DNA from: Barthelona sp. PAP020
Lineage: Eukaryota; Metamonada: BaSk clade
Direction: 5' to 3'
DNA: 25,633 bases
Assembly (NCBI GenBank): GCA_040182905.1
Contig: JARQWU010000146.1
Location: forward strand, 1 to 25,633
Notes under the pieces: model-generated
What the model saw: the letters and a program-made list of their open reading frames with translations, nothing else
Told to the model about the DNA's origin: nothing
Database searches by the model: none
In this document: positions 17,852-25,633 of the stretch, in pieces
Layout: each line of letters opens with the position of its first letter
Numbering within the stretch: the stretch's first letter is position 1
Program-made: the position numbers and the translations under genes

Positions 17852-18217
17852 TGTTTTTTCCTTATTGCTTTGTACATGTAAATAACTTTATTTTTTTTTT
17901 TTTTTGTATTTAAAATCTTTCAAAAACTTCATTAGCATTTCTGGCTTTTTTTGCAAGTGCTTTTATTAGATATTTATGAGGAATGAGTTGTTCAGTGAAC
18001 AACGAAATGAATTAGCTTAAGGTTTGGGAAAAACTCACGTGGATTCAGATGCCCAAGTAACTTAAAAAATTGGAACTAAAGATGGTCAAGAAACAACAAA
18101 ATAAAGGAAGTGATATTTGTTGACCTCTTTATATCTCCAATAAATTCCGTTCATTGAGCATGAACTTCCACATTTTTGAAAAAAAAAAAAAATTAAGAAA
18201 ATATGAAACAGGAAAAT
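17852..18217. other. convergent intergenic region with repeat
   Basis: A 366-bp gap between the ends of the Pumilio gene and the AP-1 gamma-like gene. It contains the dispersed repeat copy B at 17960-18175, flanked by homopolymer T (about 17890-17905) and A (about 18179-18192) tracts. I see no gene. Confidence 0.6.
17960..18175 (-). repeat. dispersed repeat, copy B (inverted)
   Basis: The reverse complement of this 216-bp segment aligns with 231-420 at about 95% identity. It carries an extra segment of about 24-26 nt (within 17984-18015) that copy A lacks. The extra segment contains a perfect hairpin-forming palindrome, GTTGTTCA-n-TGAACAAC at 17988-18004. The two repeat ends coincide precisely in both copies, and flanks differ. 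Confidence 0.85.
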
Positions 18218-20421
18218 TTATACACACTTTATTTGGAAAACCACAATTTTCTCAACTGGCCTACCTCCAACTGCACCTTTGACGCGAACTCGAGCAACAA
18301 ATTCGGTACTTTCATTTGGGTCAGTCATCGTGACCTTTTGCAAAACTTGGTTTGCTTCAATTTGTGCAGAAAACACCTTTTGCTTCCAACCAGAAACACA
18401 AGAAAATTCCATGTCACAATTCAAAGGAATGGTAGATGCCAAAATAAACATTGCCTCAAAATTACCAACCGATAACATTTTTACAACACATCTCAATCTT
18501 GTTGTTTCATTAATTACTTGTTCTTCAATGAAAGGTTTGATTTTCTTTGGTTGGGGTTTTTGAGCAAATTGATCAATGAAGGAATCTGAAGACTGAACTG
18601 GTTCAACACTTATCAAATCTAACAAGAATCACCTTTTGATTTTTGTTCAGTGGTATCCGAAGGCCCTGCTAACAAATCCAGCAAATCCTCTTCCAATGAT
18701 TCACCCTTCTTCTTAGTGTCAATATGAATTTCTTGAACTTCTTCAACTTCTTTTTCTTCCATCATACCAACTGCATCAAGAACAATGGCAGCATACTCAG
18801 GTGTCTTTAATATTTCCAAAACTTCTAGAGCACGAGTTTGAGTCTCACTATCACGAGAAGTAGTGTATGATGAAATAATTTTCATGATGGGAATTCTCCA
18901 AATTTCAACTCTAGCTGCCAATTTGGCAATGGCAGAAATAAATAAGGCAGTGTTATTTTGATCAACTACCTTGTGTAAATGAGATAAAAATTTGACAGAG
19001 TTAACATCTCTGAGGTCTAACAAATCACAATACTCACCAATAATCCAAATATATGATTGTAACGCTTTGCTATACATAGGAACTTCATTGCTTAAAGTTT
19101 CGTGACATATTTCAACCAACTTAGTTTGCAATTCAACTGGCATACGCTGAACACCAGTCAAAAATGTTGAATATGCGGTCGAAGCAATTACATCACCATG
19201 TCTGACAAGCAGTTTATTTGCCAAATCTGGTGCCCATTCTTCTTCGGCAAATCTGGTGACTAAAACTTCCAAAGAAACATCAGCTAACGCACTTCTTTTC
19301 CAAGATGCATTTGTTGAATCTAACATTACAATCAACTTGTCTAAAATATGCTTATTCATCACAAGTCTCAATAAATGTAAAGACAAAAAGAATAAAGAAT
19401 CACTAGCTGTTACACAGTCAGAAATCATATCAACAAATCGTGAAATACGTGCAGCGATGAAGGGATTGAATGACAGCACTGACCACATTGTTCTCAAAGC
19501 AACATATCGCAAAGATATTGGCATACCATCGTTTAACAGAGACGAAAGAGATGTTAAAGCGAAATTGCGACATCTTTCATCCTCTTGAACCAACAACAAT
19601 TTACAAATTTCATGTAACCTTGCTGCATGTCGAGCATTACCACCTGGTGTGCTAGGAATAAGTTTTGTTGTGTAATTGATCAAAGTGGCCAATTTTTCAG
19701 TCAAAACAGGAGAAGAGACATAACCCAAAAGTTTAATTGCAAAACATCCCAAAAACGAATCCTCCCCTTTGGCAAACAAGATTAAATCATCGACATTTTC
19801 GTTCACAATTTCTTCAATAGAGATCTTATTTTCTGCTAAAGCATTCAAATATTGAAAAACCACAAGAGGATACCTTTTCAAATAAGGAATAACTAATTCA
19901 GTGATCTCTTCATTGTGACCACACAAATTAAAATGTCGAAGACAAAGAATCAACAACGCCTTAGCAGTATATGCAGGATGAGTCTTTTCTAATTGTTTAC
20001 AAATTTCTGCAGTCAAAGAATGGAGCATTTCGACAGAGGCGATATTGTTTAAACAAGTTAAAGCCAAAAAAACTCTTCTGATATCAGTAGAATATAAATG
20101 ATTTATAACAGATTGTGTAATCAAAAAAAGTGTTTCATCACTATAATCAGATGCAATAATTAACAACAAATATCCCAAAATATTGTGATTCAACTTTTTT
20201 GAAGCCAATAAAGAAATTGCAGAAGACTTGGAAAAAGATACATCATATCCCATTAAATTGATGTACATTAATTTTGGAATCATTCTACTCCATTCATCCA
20301 TATCAACATCTTGTTTGAATATTGTACGAATATCTGCCAAAGTTCTCAACAAAAGTTGTTTTTCTTTTGCTCCAGAACTAATGTTTCGTAAAGTCAGAAA
20401 AAAATCAGCACTCGAATCCAT
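18218..20421 (-). CDS. AP-1 gamma-like adaptin, broken by an apparent frame shift
   Basis: A large adaptor-complex subunit, most like AP-1 gamma, which links clathrin to cargo at the trans-Golgi and endosomes. The trunk (20421-18619, 600 residues) opens LRNISSGAKEKQLLLRTLADIRTIF, matching the gamma family's IR..K...EER.....C..IRT.F. PKLMYINLMGYDVSF and LGYLLLIIASDYSDE match KLLYIHMLGY and GYLGAMLLLDERQD. It ends in an acidic hinge with the clathrin-box-like EEDLLDLLAG. The second frame (18625-18218, 135 residues) begins LLDLISVEP, another clathrin-box-like site, then a proline-rich linker and an ear-like beta domain (FILASTIPLNCDMEFSCVSG onward). One missing base between 18631 and 18619 would join them into about 734 residues. 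The sequence alone does not settle whether this is a sequencing error, a recent mutation, frameshifting or a tiny intron. Confidence 0.82.
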
Positions 20422-20635
20422 TAAATAAAACTTGGTGAAATTATTTTCCTTTTGTTTTCATTCGATATCAGTTTAATTCGCAAAATACATGACGTTTCTT
20501 TTATTTGTAAATACCTTAATTGGTCAAAAGTATAAAAGTATCAAAGTAATAATAAAAAAACAAATCGGGAAATTTACACTGTTTCAAATGAAACCATTTG
20601 TTTGGGAAAATATTTAAAAGACTTTTTTTTGTTAA

Positions 20636-21220
20636 TTAATGAGAATTGGTGGCAATAAACTTTCTTTCCAAATTTGTAATTTGACTATGCCATTCTTCAA
20701 CAAACGTTTCTATATCATCATTTCGCTTTGCATAAAGTTCATCAATAATTTTTTGAATGTCTTTAACCAACTCATGGTTTTCCGAAAATTTAGCATCTAA
20801 CAACAATCTAAGAATAGATGAACTCAAATCAGCCAAAGAATCATAATCATATTGACCAATTTGAATCATATCATGACAAGTAAGAAAAGATTGTCCAATA
20901 TCAAAATAGGCTCTTGCAACAGAAAAACCGGTATCTTTGGAGGGTTGAATGTTAATACGTCCTTTATTTAAAGCATTCAAAGCAGACGGAACAACCATTC
21001 TGTATTTTTGAACAAACGCACGAAAATCAATACCATGATCTTGACACTGATGAATGACAGATGACAATAAATATGTGGCCTCATCATCAACTTTTTGTGC
21101 ATTTAGACTGGTTTTATTGTCTAACAAAAAATTTAACAAAGATATGTTTGTAAATATTGATTTTTCGACATTAACAGTGCTTCTTTCAGAAGTTTGAATG
21201 GATACTGTTTGATTTAACAT
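20636..21220 (-). CDS. probable ESCRT-I subunit VPS28
   Basis: A 194-residue protein that I match to VPS28, the ESCRT-I subunit that bridges ESCRT-I to ESCRT-II in multivesicular-body sorting and membrane scission. The best evidence is the segment IDFRAFVQKYRMVVPSALN (about residues 64-82), which lines up with the VPS28 linker IDEFCRKFRLDCPLAMERI, including ID, F, K-aromatic-R and P.A. It is followed by IQPSKDTG where VPS28 has ITIKDDKGN. An N-terminal helical hairpin precedes it, and a C-terminal four-helix-like region (about 97-190) follows, with length close to the VPS28 family (about 210-240). The N-terminal helices are shorter than usual. Identification rests on pattern matching by eye. 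The ATG follows AAAGTTCAG. Confidence 0.7.
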   Translation of the reverse strand: MLNQTVSIQTSERSTVNVEKSIFTNISLLNFLLDNKTSLNAQKVDDEATYLLSSVIHQCQDHGIDFRAFVQKYRMVVPSALNALNKGRINIQPSKDTGFSVARAYFDIGQSFLTCHDMIQIGQYDYDSLADLSSSILRLLLDAKFSENHELVKDIQKIIDELYAKRNDDIETFVEEWHSQITNLERKFIATNSH

Positions 21221-21556
21221 CTGAACTTTAAAATAAAAGAAAAAACAATGAAATGTTGTTGGGCTTGGAATGCATTTTTTATCAACAACTAATTTAGCAA
21301 CTTTATATTATTTATATCTCACGTTAAAATCAATAAAGTATATGGCAACCTATTGTTAAAAAAATGAATTGAAAGTAAATAGCATCACAGCAAAATATCC
21401 AACCATATTTCTCCTCATTTTATCACACATGTCCCTGATAGTATTCTATCAACGAATTTGCAATGAAATATCCAAGTTTTTCATTCTAAAAGCGTTTTCA
21501 AAACACTTTTAATTGTTCAAAAAAAACATCACATCAAATATTTATCTTTCTACATT
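21221..21556. other. intergenic, no gene seen
   Basis: A 336-bp AT-rich spacer between VPS28 and the NuoE-like gene, both on the - strand. It must hold the VPS28 promoter. A TTTCATTG element on the minus strand lies about 33 nt before the VPS28 ATG. No further feature is supported. Confidence 0.5.
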
Positions 21557-22096
21557 CTATTTCTTGAATAATTCTTTCAAATGCTTGTCTAAAAGTTTAG
21601 TATCACAATTCTCAATATATTCACCATTTAAAGTTATTACCGGACCAGAAGAACACGCTCCCAAACATTGAACTTTTTCAAGATTAACTAAACCATCACT
21701 GTTTTCAGTGATATTCCACTTCTCTTTTAAATGTTTAACCAAAGCATCGTTACCCTCAAGATTACAGCAAACTCCATCACATACTTGAATCGTATTTGGA
21801 GCATGTGGTTTTGTTTTGAACATAGAGTAAAAGGAAACCGTTTGTGAAACATCATTTAAATTCATTTCACAAATATCAGCAGCATATTTTAACAAACTTG
21901 GGGATAAATAATCAAAATTGTCTTGTAAAATGTGTAATAAGGGAATTAAAGCTGAATGCTTGTGGTCGTCGGGATATTTTTGCAACAATGAACAAATTTC
22001 ACTGGACAAACCACCACCACAAGTACAGTCCGTACATGCATTTCGTAGAGAAGATATAAATATTGTTCTCAAAAGGTTTTTTGACAGATTCAACAT
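21557..22096 (-). CDS. NuoE/NDUFV2-type [2Fe-2S] subunit, probably hydrogenosomal or mitochondrial
   Basis: A 179-residue homologue of the complex I 24-kDa subunit, which carries a [2Fe-2S] cluster next to the FMN-binding 51-kDa subunit and oxidises NADH. The thioredoxin-like fold is intact. All four cluster cysteines are present: Cys106 and Cys111 (VCDGVCCN, C-x4-C), and Cys144 and Cys148 (QCLGAC, C-x3-C). The helical part LLQKYPDDHKHSALIPLL and VSFYSMFKTKP match the family. The N-terminus MLNLSKNLLRTIFISSLRNA is a basic, hydroxylated, acid-free leader like trichomonad hydrogenosomal presequences. A cysteine-rich ACTDCTCGGG then precedes the fold. In trichomonads a NuoE/NuoF pair persists in hydrogenosomes without the rest of complex I. 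The ATG at 22096 is preferred; a longer frame needs a TTG and reads through a poly-Phe tract. Confidence 0.92.
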   Translation of the reverse strand: MLNLSKNLLRTIFISSLRNACTDCTCGGGLSSEICSLLQKYPDDHKHSALIPLLHILQDNFDYLSPSLLKYAADICEMNLNDVSQTVSFYSMFKTKPHAPNTIQVCDGVCCNLEGNDALVKHLKEKWNITENSDGLVNLEKVQCLGACSSGPVITLNGEYIENCDTKLLDKHLKELFKK

Positions 22097-22133
22097 ACTA
22101 AAAAAGAAAAAGAAAAAACAAGAAAACAAAAAT

Positions 22134-23225
22134 TTACATTTCAATCCTTATTTTTGAAGATGTACTTTCAAAATTAAGAACATTGAATTGGTTTGTAATT
22201 AAAATATCTTTCACAACATCAAATTTGGATTTTTCAATAATAACACAAAGAGCATCATATCCACCAGCTCCAGGTGTCACAACACCAATCACTCCCCGTA
22301 TTTCCCTAATGAAGTTATACATGTCCCAAATAAAATCCGGAACAATGGGAACATTCGTCAATTGACCCAATTTTCTAAAAAGCATCATATATTTCAATAA
22401 TTGTTGACTGATATCACAATTTAATGCAGTAAAATCAATTTCATTCACAGAATTGACCAATTCTTGTTCAATTTCAGGATGAACTTCCAAAAAGTTTTTA
22501 ACAGTTGAAGACATTGATGGTGTTTTGGATCCCAACCCCGTTTTAACCATCAAAAAGGAAAATCTTGAAAAATCAAATGAATCATATCCTGTTTTTTTGT
22601 TCAATATTGTCAATAAATCAAAATTATCAGAGTTACAAATTTCATATTGCTTTTGAAAACGAATAGGGCCATTAAACGCTGTTGCAATATCAAAACCTGA
22701 ACCTTTATAATTTTGTCCGACAAAATGAGCGACATATGCAGTGTTTTCACAGTAAAAATCAAATGGTAGTAAAAAAAAAGCAAAGATTGAACCAACTACA
22801 GAAGAAACAAAAGCAGCACTTGATCCAAGTCCTGTTTTCCCAATGATTTCATTGGTTTTAGATGACTTTTCATAAAAGCTTTCATCACCTTTCACAGTAA
22901 ATGATATTCCTCTGGTTCTTATAAAATTATTAATGCCAATATTTTTTAACCTCAAAGCTTCAAAAGAAAAAAATAAAGAGGAAGTAATAAAATCGGTTAC
23001 ACAACTAAAATCATGAAACAAATCAAAATCGTATTCATTAGTAAAATTAAAATCCTTAGAACAAAAAGAAATTAAATTGGGTTTAAATGTATTGATATTA
23101 CAATAAATTCTTGCACCTAAAGGAATGACAAATCCAGAATTTTGGGGGTTTAAGATTAAATAACCACCAACTAATAAACATTTTCCAGGCGCTGAAACTG
23201 TCAATGAAGTGAATTCATCATTCAT
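22134..23225 (-). CDS. ERG8: phosphomevalonate kinase (GHMP family)
   Basis: A 363-residue GHMP-fold kinase that converts phosphomevalonate to diphosphomevalonate in the mevalonate route to isoprenoids. The three GHMP motifs are clear. Motif 1 is SAPGKCLLVGGYLIL at about residues 11-25. Motif 2 is the glycine-rich KTGLGSSAAF at about 130-139. Motif 3 is TPGAGGYDA at about 317-325, where most relatives have GGGDA. The N-terminal SAPGK.L..GGYL.L with an early NSGFVIPLGARIY is typical of the eukaryotic ERG8 type and separates it from mevalonate kinase and from the animal, unrelated PMVK. The ATG encodes MNDEFTSL; an upstream in-frame TTG is ignored. The stop lies 37 bp before the NuoE-like start on the same strand. 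Single exon. Confidence 0.92.
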   Translation of the reverse strand: MNDEFTSLTVSAPGKCLLVGGYLILNPQNSGFVIPLGARIYCNINTFKPNLISFCSKDFNFTNEYDFDLFHDFSCVTDFITSSLFFSFEALRLKNIGINNFIRTRGISFTVKGDESFYEKSSKTNEIIGKTGLGSSAAFVSSVVGSIFAFFLLPFDFYCENTAYVAHFVGQNYKGSGFDIATAFNGPIRFQKQYEICNSDNFDLLTILNKKTGYDSFDFSRFSFLMVKTGLGSKTPSMSSTVKNFLEVHPEIEQELVNSVNEIDFTALNCDISQQLLKYMMLFRKLGQLTNVPIVPDFIWDMYNFIREIRGVIGVVTPGAGGYDALCVIIEKSKFDVVKDILITNQFNVLNFESTSSKIRIEM

Positions 23226-23398
23226 TAAATAAATCTCCAAAACATTTTTAAAAGAAAGTCATCATTTTTTTTTTATACATTGTGGTCAATTGGTGCAAAA
23301 AACTAAGTAAACAACAGAAATCAATATTTGAGCATTATTCATCAAAGTCAAGTTTAGTTTTTTCAATTAAATTTTTTTACTTTTTAGCCATATATTTA

Positions 23399-24763
23399 AT
23401 GGACAAAATCGTTGATTCAACTTTGAAATATTCATTTGAGTCAATGAAAACTATTGGTTCTAATTTTTATGAGTATAATCTTGATAATTATCAACAATTG
23501 TTTTCTGGTTGTCCTCATTTTTATTCATTTAATGTAGATGATATATATGATATATTAACTGATCCTGAATTTCAACAAGCGAGAAAAAACAAACATTTGC
23601 AATGTTTTGGGTGTAATGAAACCAAAGATCTATGGTATTGTTTATCTCCCGGATGTAACACAATTGGATGTTCAAAACATATAGTAGACCATTGCAATAT
23701 TCATGGGATAAAATTAAATTCCATGGCTGAATGCAAACTTGATCATTCTCTTTTAATGTACTTAGGAGAACCTGTATCAGTTTTTTGCGTGAAATGTCAA
23801 AAACATATTTTAGCTTATGATATTTATGATGAAAATACACGTAAACAATTGGAAGATTTAAGGAATATTATTCAAAATCCTGAAGCTTTGGAGAATAAAT
23901 ACATGACTGCTGAACGAATAGCTAAGATTGAAGCTAAAAAAGAGAAATTGATAAAAGAAAAAGAAAAAGCAAAGGAAGAAAAGATTGCGAGACGGAAAGT
24001 TTTGGTTGAAAAACGTCGAGAAGAAAAGATCGCTGAAAAGGAGAAAAAACGAGCATTTGTTGAAAATCTGGCAAAAAGTAATCCTTTGCTTCAGGCTCCT
24101 CAAGTAAAGATGAAACATCAATCTCGATTAACTACAGGATCTATATTCTTAAAACATGGCAGAAGAGGTTCACCTAATCGTCGTTTTGTTTGGTTATCTG
24201 AGGACCTATCTTCAATTTCATGGAGAGATCCTCGATCAACCAAAATTAGAAATTCGTTACATTTCAATGATGTGAAAGAATTGATTATAGGACAAGAAAC
24301 ACCAGTTTTTAAGCGTAAATCAGGAAGACCAAATCGAGAAGAATATTCATTCTCTCTTATTACGGAAGATCGAACATTAGATTTGGAAGCACCCACAAAA
24401 GCTCAAGCAGAAGCTTGGATTGCCGCTATTCAGTGTCAATTGGCGAAAAATGATCCCAAATTACAAGAGGATGCAGAAAAGTTTTTGGCGAAGTATCCAA
24501 GTGGTGTTCAAACACTTTTGTCTCTTTTGGAAACAGATCCAGATTTTGTTATTGAAGACACCACTGGTTTAACCCTTAATGATCAAACCCTCTCTGAAAT
24601 TGTAAAGGAAAAGCCTCGAATGAATTTGGGAATGTTATTGGCTTTGAAGGCTTTAAGTCAATCTAAGCCTCTTGTAAAACCTCAAAATTCTGACTTAGTT
24701 CCATCCGATGATGGTATTAAAATGGAGGAAGACAATGATAGTGGTTATAATCCTGAAATGTAA
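23399..24763 (+). CDS. UBP-type zinc finger plus PH-domain protein
   Basis: A 454-residue protein with an unusual domain order. Residues about 38-133 hold a UBP-type zinc finger: CPHF, then QCFGCNETKDLWYC, CNTIGCSKH and DHCNIHG, and VFCVKC at 130-133. This fold typically binds the free C-terminal glycine tail of ubiquitin. Residues about 160-240 are strongly Lys/Glu-rich and should form a coiled coil. Residues about 245-348 look like a pleckstrin homology domain: TGSIFLKHGRRGSPNRRFVWL, with DLSSISWRD, then YSFSLITEDRTLDLEA and the closing helix AEAWIAAIQCQL. A helical and acidic tail follows. No USP catalytic domain is present. It may read ubiquitin at a membrane or cytoskeletal site, but that is inference. 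The ATG at 23399 is used; the upstream in-frame GTG extension is not credible. Confidence 0.85.
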   Translation: MDKIVDSTLKYSFESMKTIGSNFYEYNLDNYQQLFSGCPHFYSFNVDDIYDILTDPEFQQARKNKHLQCFGCNETKDLWYCLSPGCNTIGCSKHIVDHCNIHGIKLNSMAECKLDHSLLMYLGEPVSVFCVKCQKHILAYDIYDENTRKQLEDLRNIIQNPEALENKYMTAERIAKIEAKKEKLIKEKEKAKEEKIARRKVLVEKRREEKIAEKEKKRAFVENLAKSNPLLQAPQVKMKHQSRLTTGSIFLKHGRRGSPNRRFVWLSEDLSSISWRDPRSTKIRNSLHFNDVKELIIGQETPVFKRKSGRPNREEYSFSLITEDRTLDLEAPTKAQAEAWIAAIQCQLAKNDPKLQEDAEKFLAKYPSGVQTLLSLLETDPDFVIEDTTGLTLNDQTLSEIVKEKPRMNLGMLLALKALSQSKPLVKPQNSDLVPSDDGIKMEEDNDSGYNPEM

Positions 24764-25633
24764 CTCTTTTCGTTTTCCTTTGCTTTTATTGTAAAGAAAA
24801 AATTATTTTTAGTTTATTTTTCACATTTGCTAACACGTTTCAATTAAATTTTCATGAAACTTAAAGGTTTGAAACTAATTTTTAAGTGGTAAAATTGGCA
24901 AAGTGCCTTATTTGTGCAGTCATTCAAGTATTGGTCCTGAAAATCTTAGTGAATTGAAAAGAAATTAACCGTATTTTTTATTCTTTGAGAGAGGGGGAGG
25001 GGAGGACATCGTGCGTAAAAGAAACCTCTCCATTTCTCCTGTGCATCTTGGTATAAAGATAGGCTTAACTGATGTCAAAATTGCAGTTTACCCAACTAAG
25101 CCTACTTAAGAACTAAAATTTGATTGTGACAGTCAAGTGGAAAAATTCAGAAAAAGAAGTTTCTTTTCCTTGTTTTTTGTGTGTGACAAAAAGTAAAATT
25201 TTAAAGTTTTTAATTTTTCCTGTGGAAAGTGTTCGTAGCCAAGTGGACGGATTTCACCCAAAAGACAAAATAAACATTGTTCTAGGTTCTATTCTTGCAC
25301 TTCTGATTGTTAAATATGATCCAATACATATATAATAATTTATAATAAGAATAAGAACGTTACACAAGCTGTAAGTAAAGTAAAAATTAGTTTCCAATCA
25401 GAATTATCTTAATTCGGAACACAATGAAAGAACGTGAATTTATCTGATTGATAAATGAGGTCAAGTAAACAATATTCTAAACAGCTCTATATCACTATTT
25501 TGTTTAAGTTTCGCCCTGGGAAAGAACCTTCCTTTTTTTTTTTATAGGAGAGTTCTGAACCAATCTACGCACAACAGACCAGTGACAAGTAACCCAAACT
25601 CTAACCTTGAACAGTAAAAGCTTTTATCAAATG
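24764..25633. other. gene-free end region
   Basis: These 870 bp hold no gene I can support. A 71-codon frame at 25120-25335 needs a TTG start and has no recognisable domain. The region includes a purine-only tract (24987-25006) and an 8-bp inverted repeat TAGGCTTA/TAAGCCTA (25060-25067 and 25097-25104). It is the most likely location for an undetected RNA gene or for regulatory DNA of a neighbour outside the window. Confidence 0.5.
25060..25104. repeat. short inverted repeat (8-bp stem)
   Basis: TAGGCTTA at 25060-25067 is the exact reverse complement of TAAGCCTA at 25097-25104, leaving a 29-nt loop. One such stem could arise by chance. It is noted because the surrounding region is gene-free. 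Confidence 0.35.

Noticed and set aside
18619-18632. 14-nt intron as the explanation of the adaptin frame break
   Set aside because: It lacks the CTAA branch block seen in the two real introns and would be shorter than any intron I know of. It is kept only as an alternative in the finding.
25229-25300. tRNA-like patch (TAGCCAAGTGG and GGTTCTATTC)
   Set aside because: The D-arm and T-loop look-alikes are present, but no 7-bp acceptor stem pairs and no anticodon arm forms.
25120-25335. 71-codon open frame in the last gene-free region
   Set aside because: It needs a TTG start, has no recognisable domain and sits in AT-rich non-coding sequence.

Overview
This window is nuclear DNA from a gene-dense, AT-rich, intron-poor eukaryote. 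I recognise 17 protein-coding genes on both strands: a DUSP-USP deubiquitinase, KTI12, a DPY30-type protein, a possible TMEM214-like tail-anchored protein, BBS1, a WD40 protein, a mini-PDI, a DENN protein, a p24 cargo receptor, F-actin capping protein alpha, ribosomal protein eL24, a Pumilio-family protein, an AP-1 gamma-like adaptin, VPS28, a NuoE-type [2Fe-2S] protein, phosphomevalonate kinase and a UBP-zinc-finger/PH protein. All three standard stop codons (TAA, TAG, TGA) end intact genes, so the standard genetic code applies.

Lineage is inference. Most genes are single open reading frames. The two introns I can define are 39 and 41 nt long and share a fixed branch-site/acceptor block of the form CTAAYWKAATAG. 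The NuoE homologue starts with a short Met-Leu/Arg-bearing leader like a hydrogenosomal or mitochondrial presequence. BBS1 implies a ciliated or flagellated ancestry. Together these suggest an anaerobic flagellate with hydrogenosome-like organelles, most plausibly a metamonad such as a parabasalid or a relative, but this is not proven.

Layout: 1-761 is gene-free and holds one copy of a dispersed repeat. From 762 to 8729 five genes run on the + strand (USP, KTI12, DPY30, the tail-anchored protein, BBS1). From 9207 to 13288 three genes run on the - strand (WD40, mini-PDI, DENN). The DENN gene is divergent from p24, with only 73 bp between them. CapZ-alpha follows p24 on +. eL24 (-) and Pumilio (+) are divergent. 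After Pumilio comes the second, inverted copy of the dispersed repeat. From 18218 to 23225 four genes run on the - strand (AP-1 gamma-like, VPS28, NuoE, phosphomevalonate kinase). The UBP-ZnF/PH gene is on + at 23399-24763, and the last 870 bp hold no gene I can support.

The genes are mostly unrelated housekeeping functions. Membrane traffic recurs (p24, AP-1, VPS28, DENN, BBS1), but I see no sign of a co-regulated cluster. The most useful results are two short spliced genes that simple ORF finding misses or truncates (DPY30 and eL24), their shared compact intron signal, a one-base frame break between the trunk and ear of the adaptin, and an approximately 95% identical inverted repeat pair 17.5 kb apart whose copies differ by a hairpin-containing segment.
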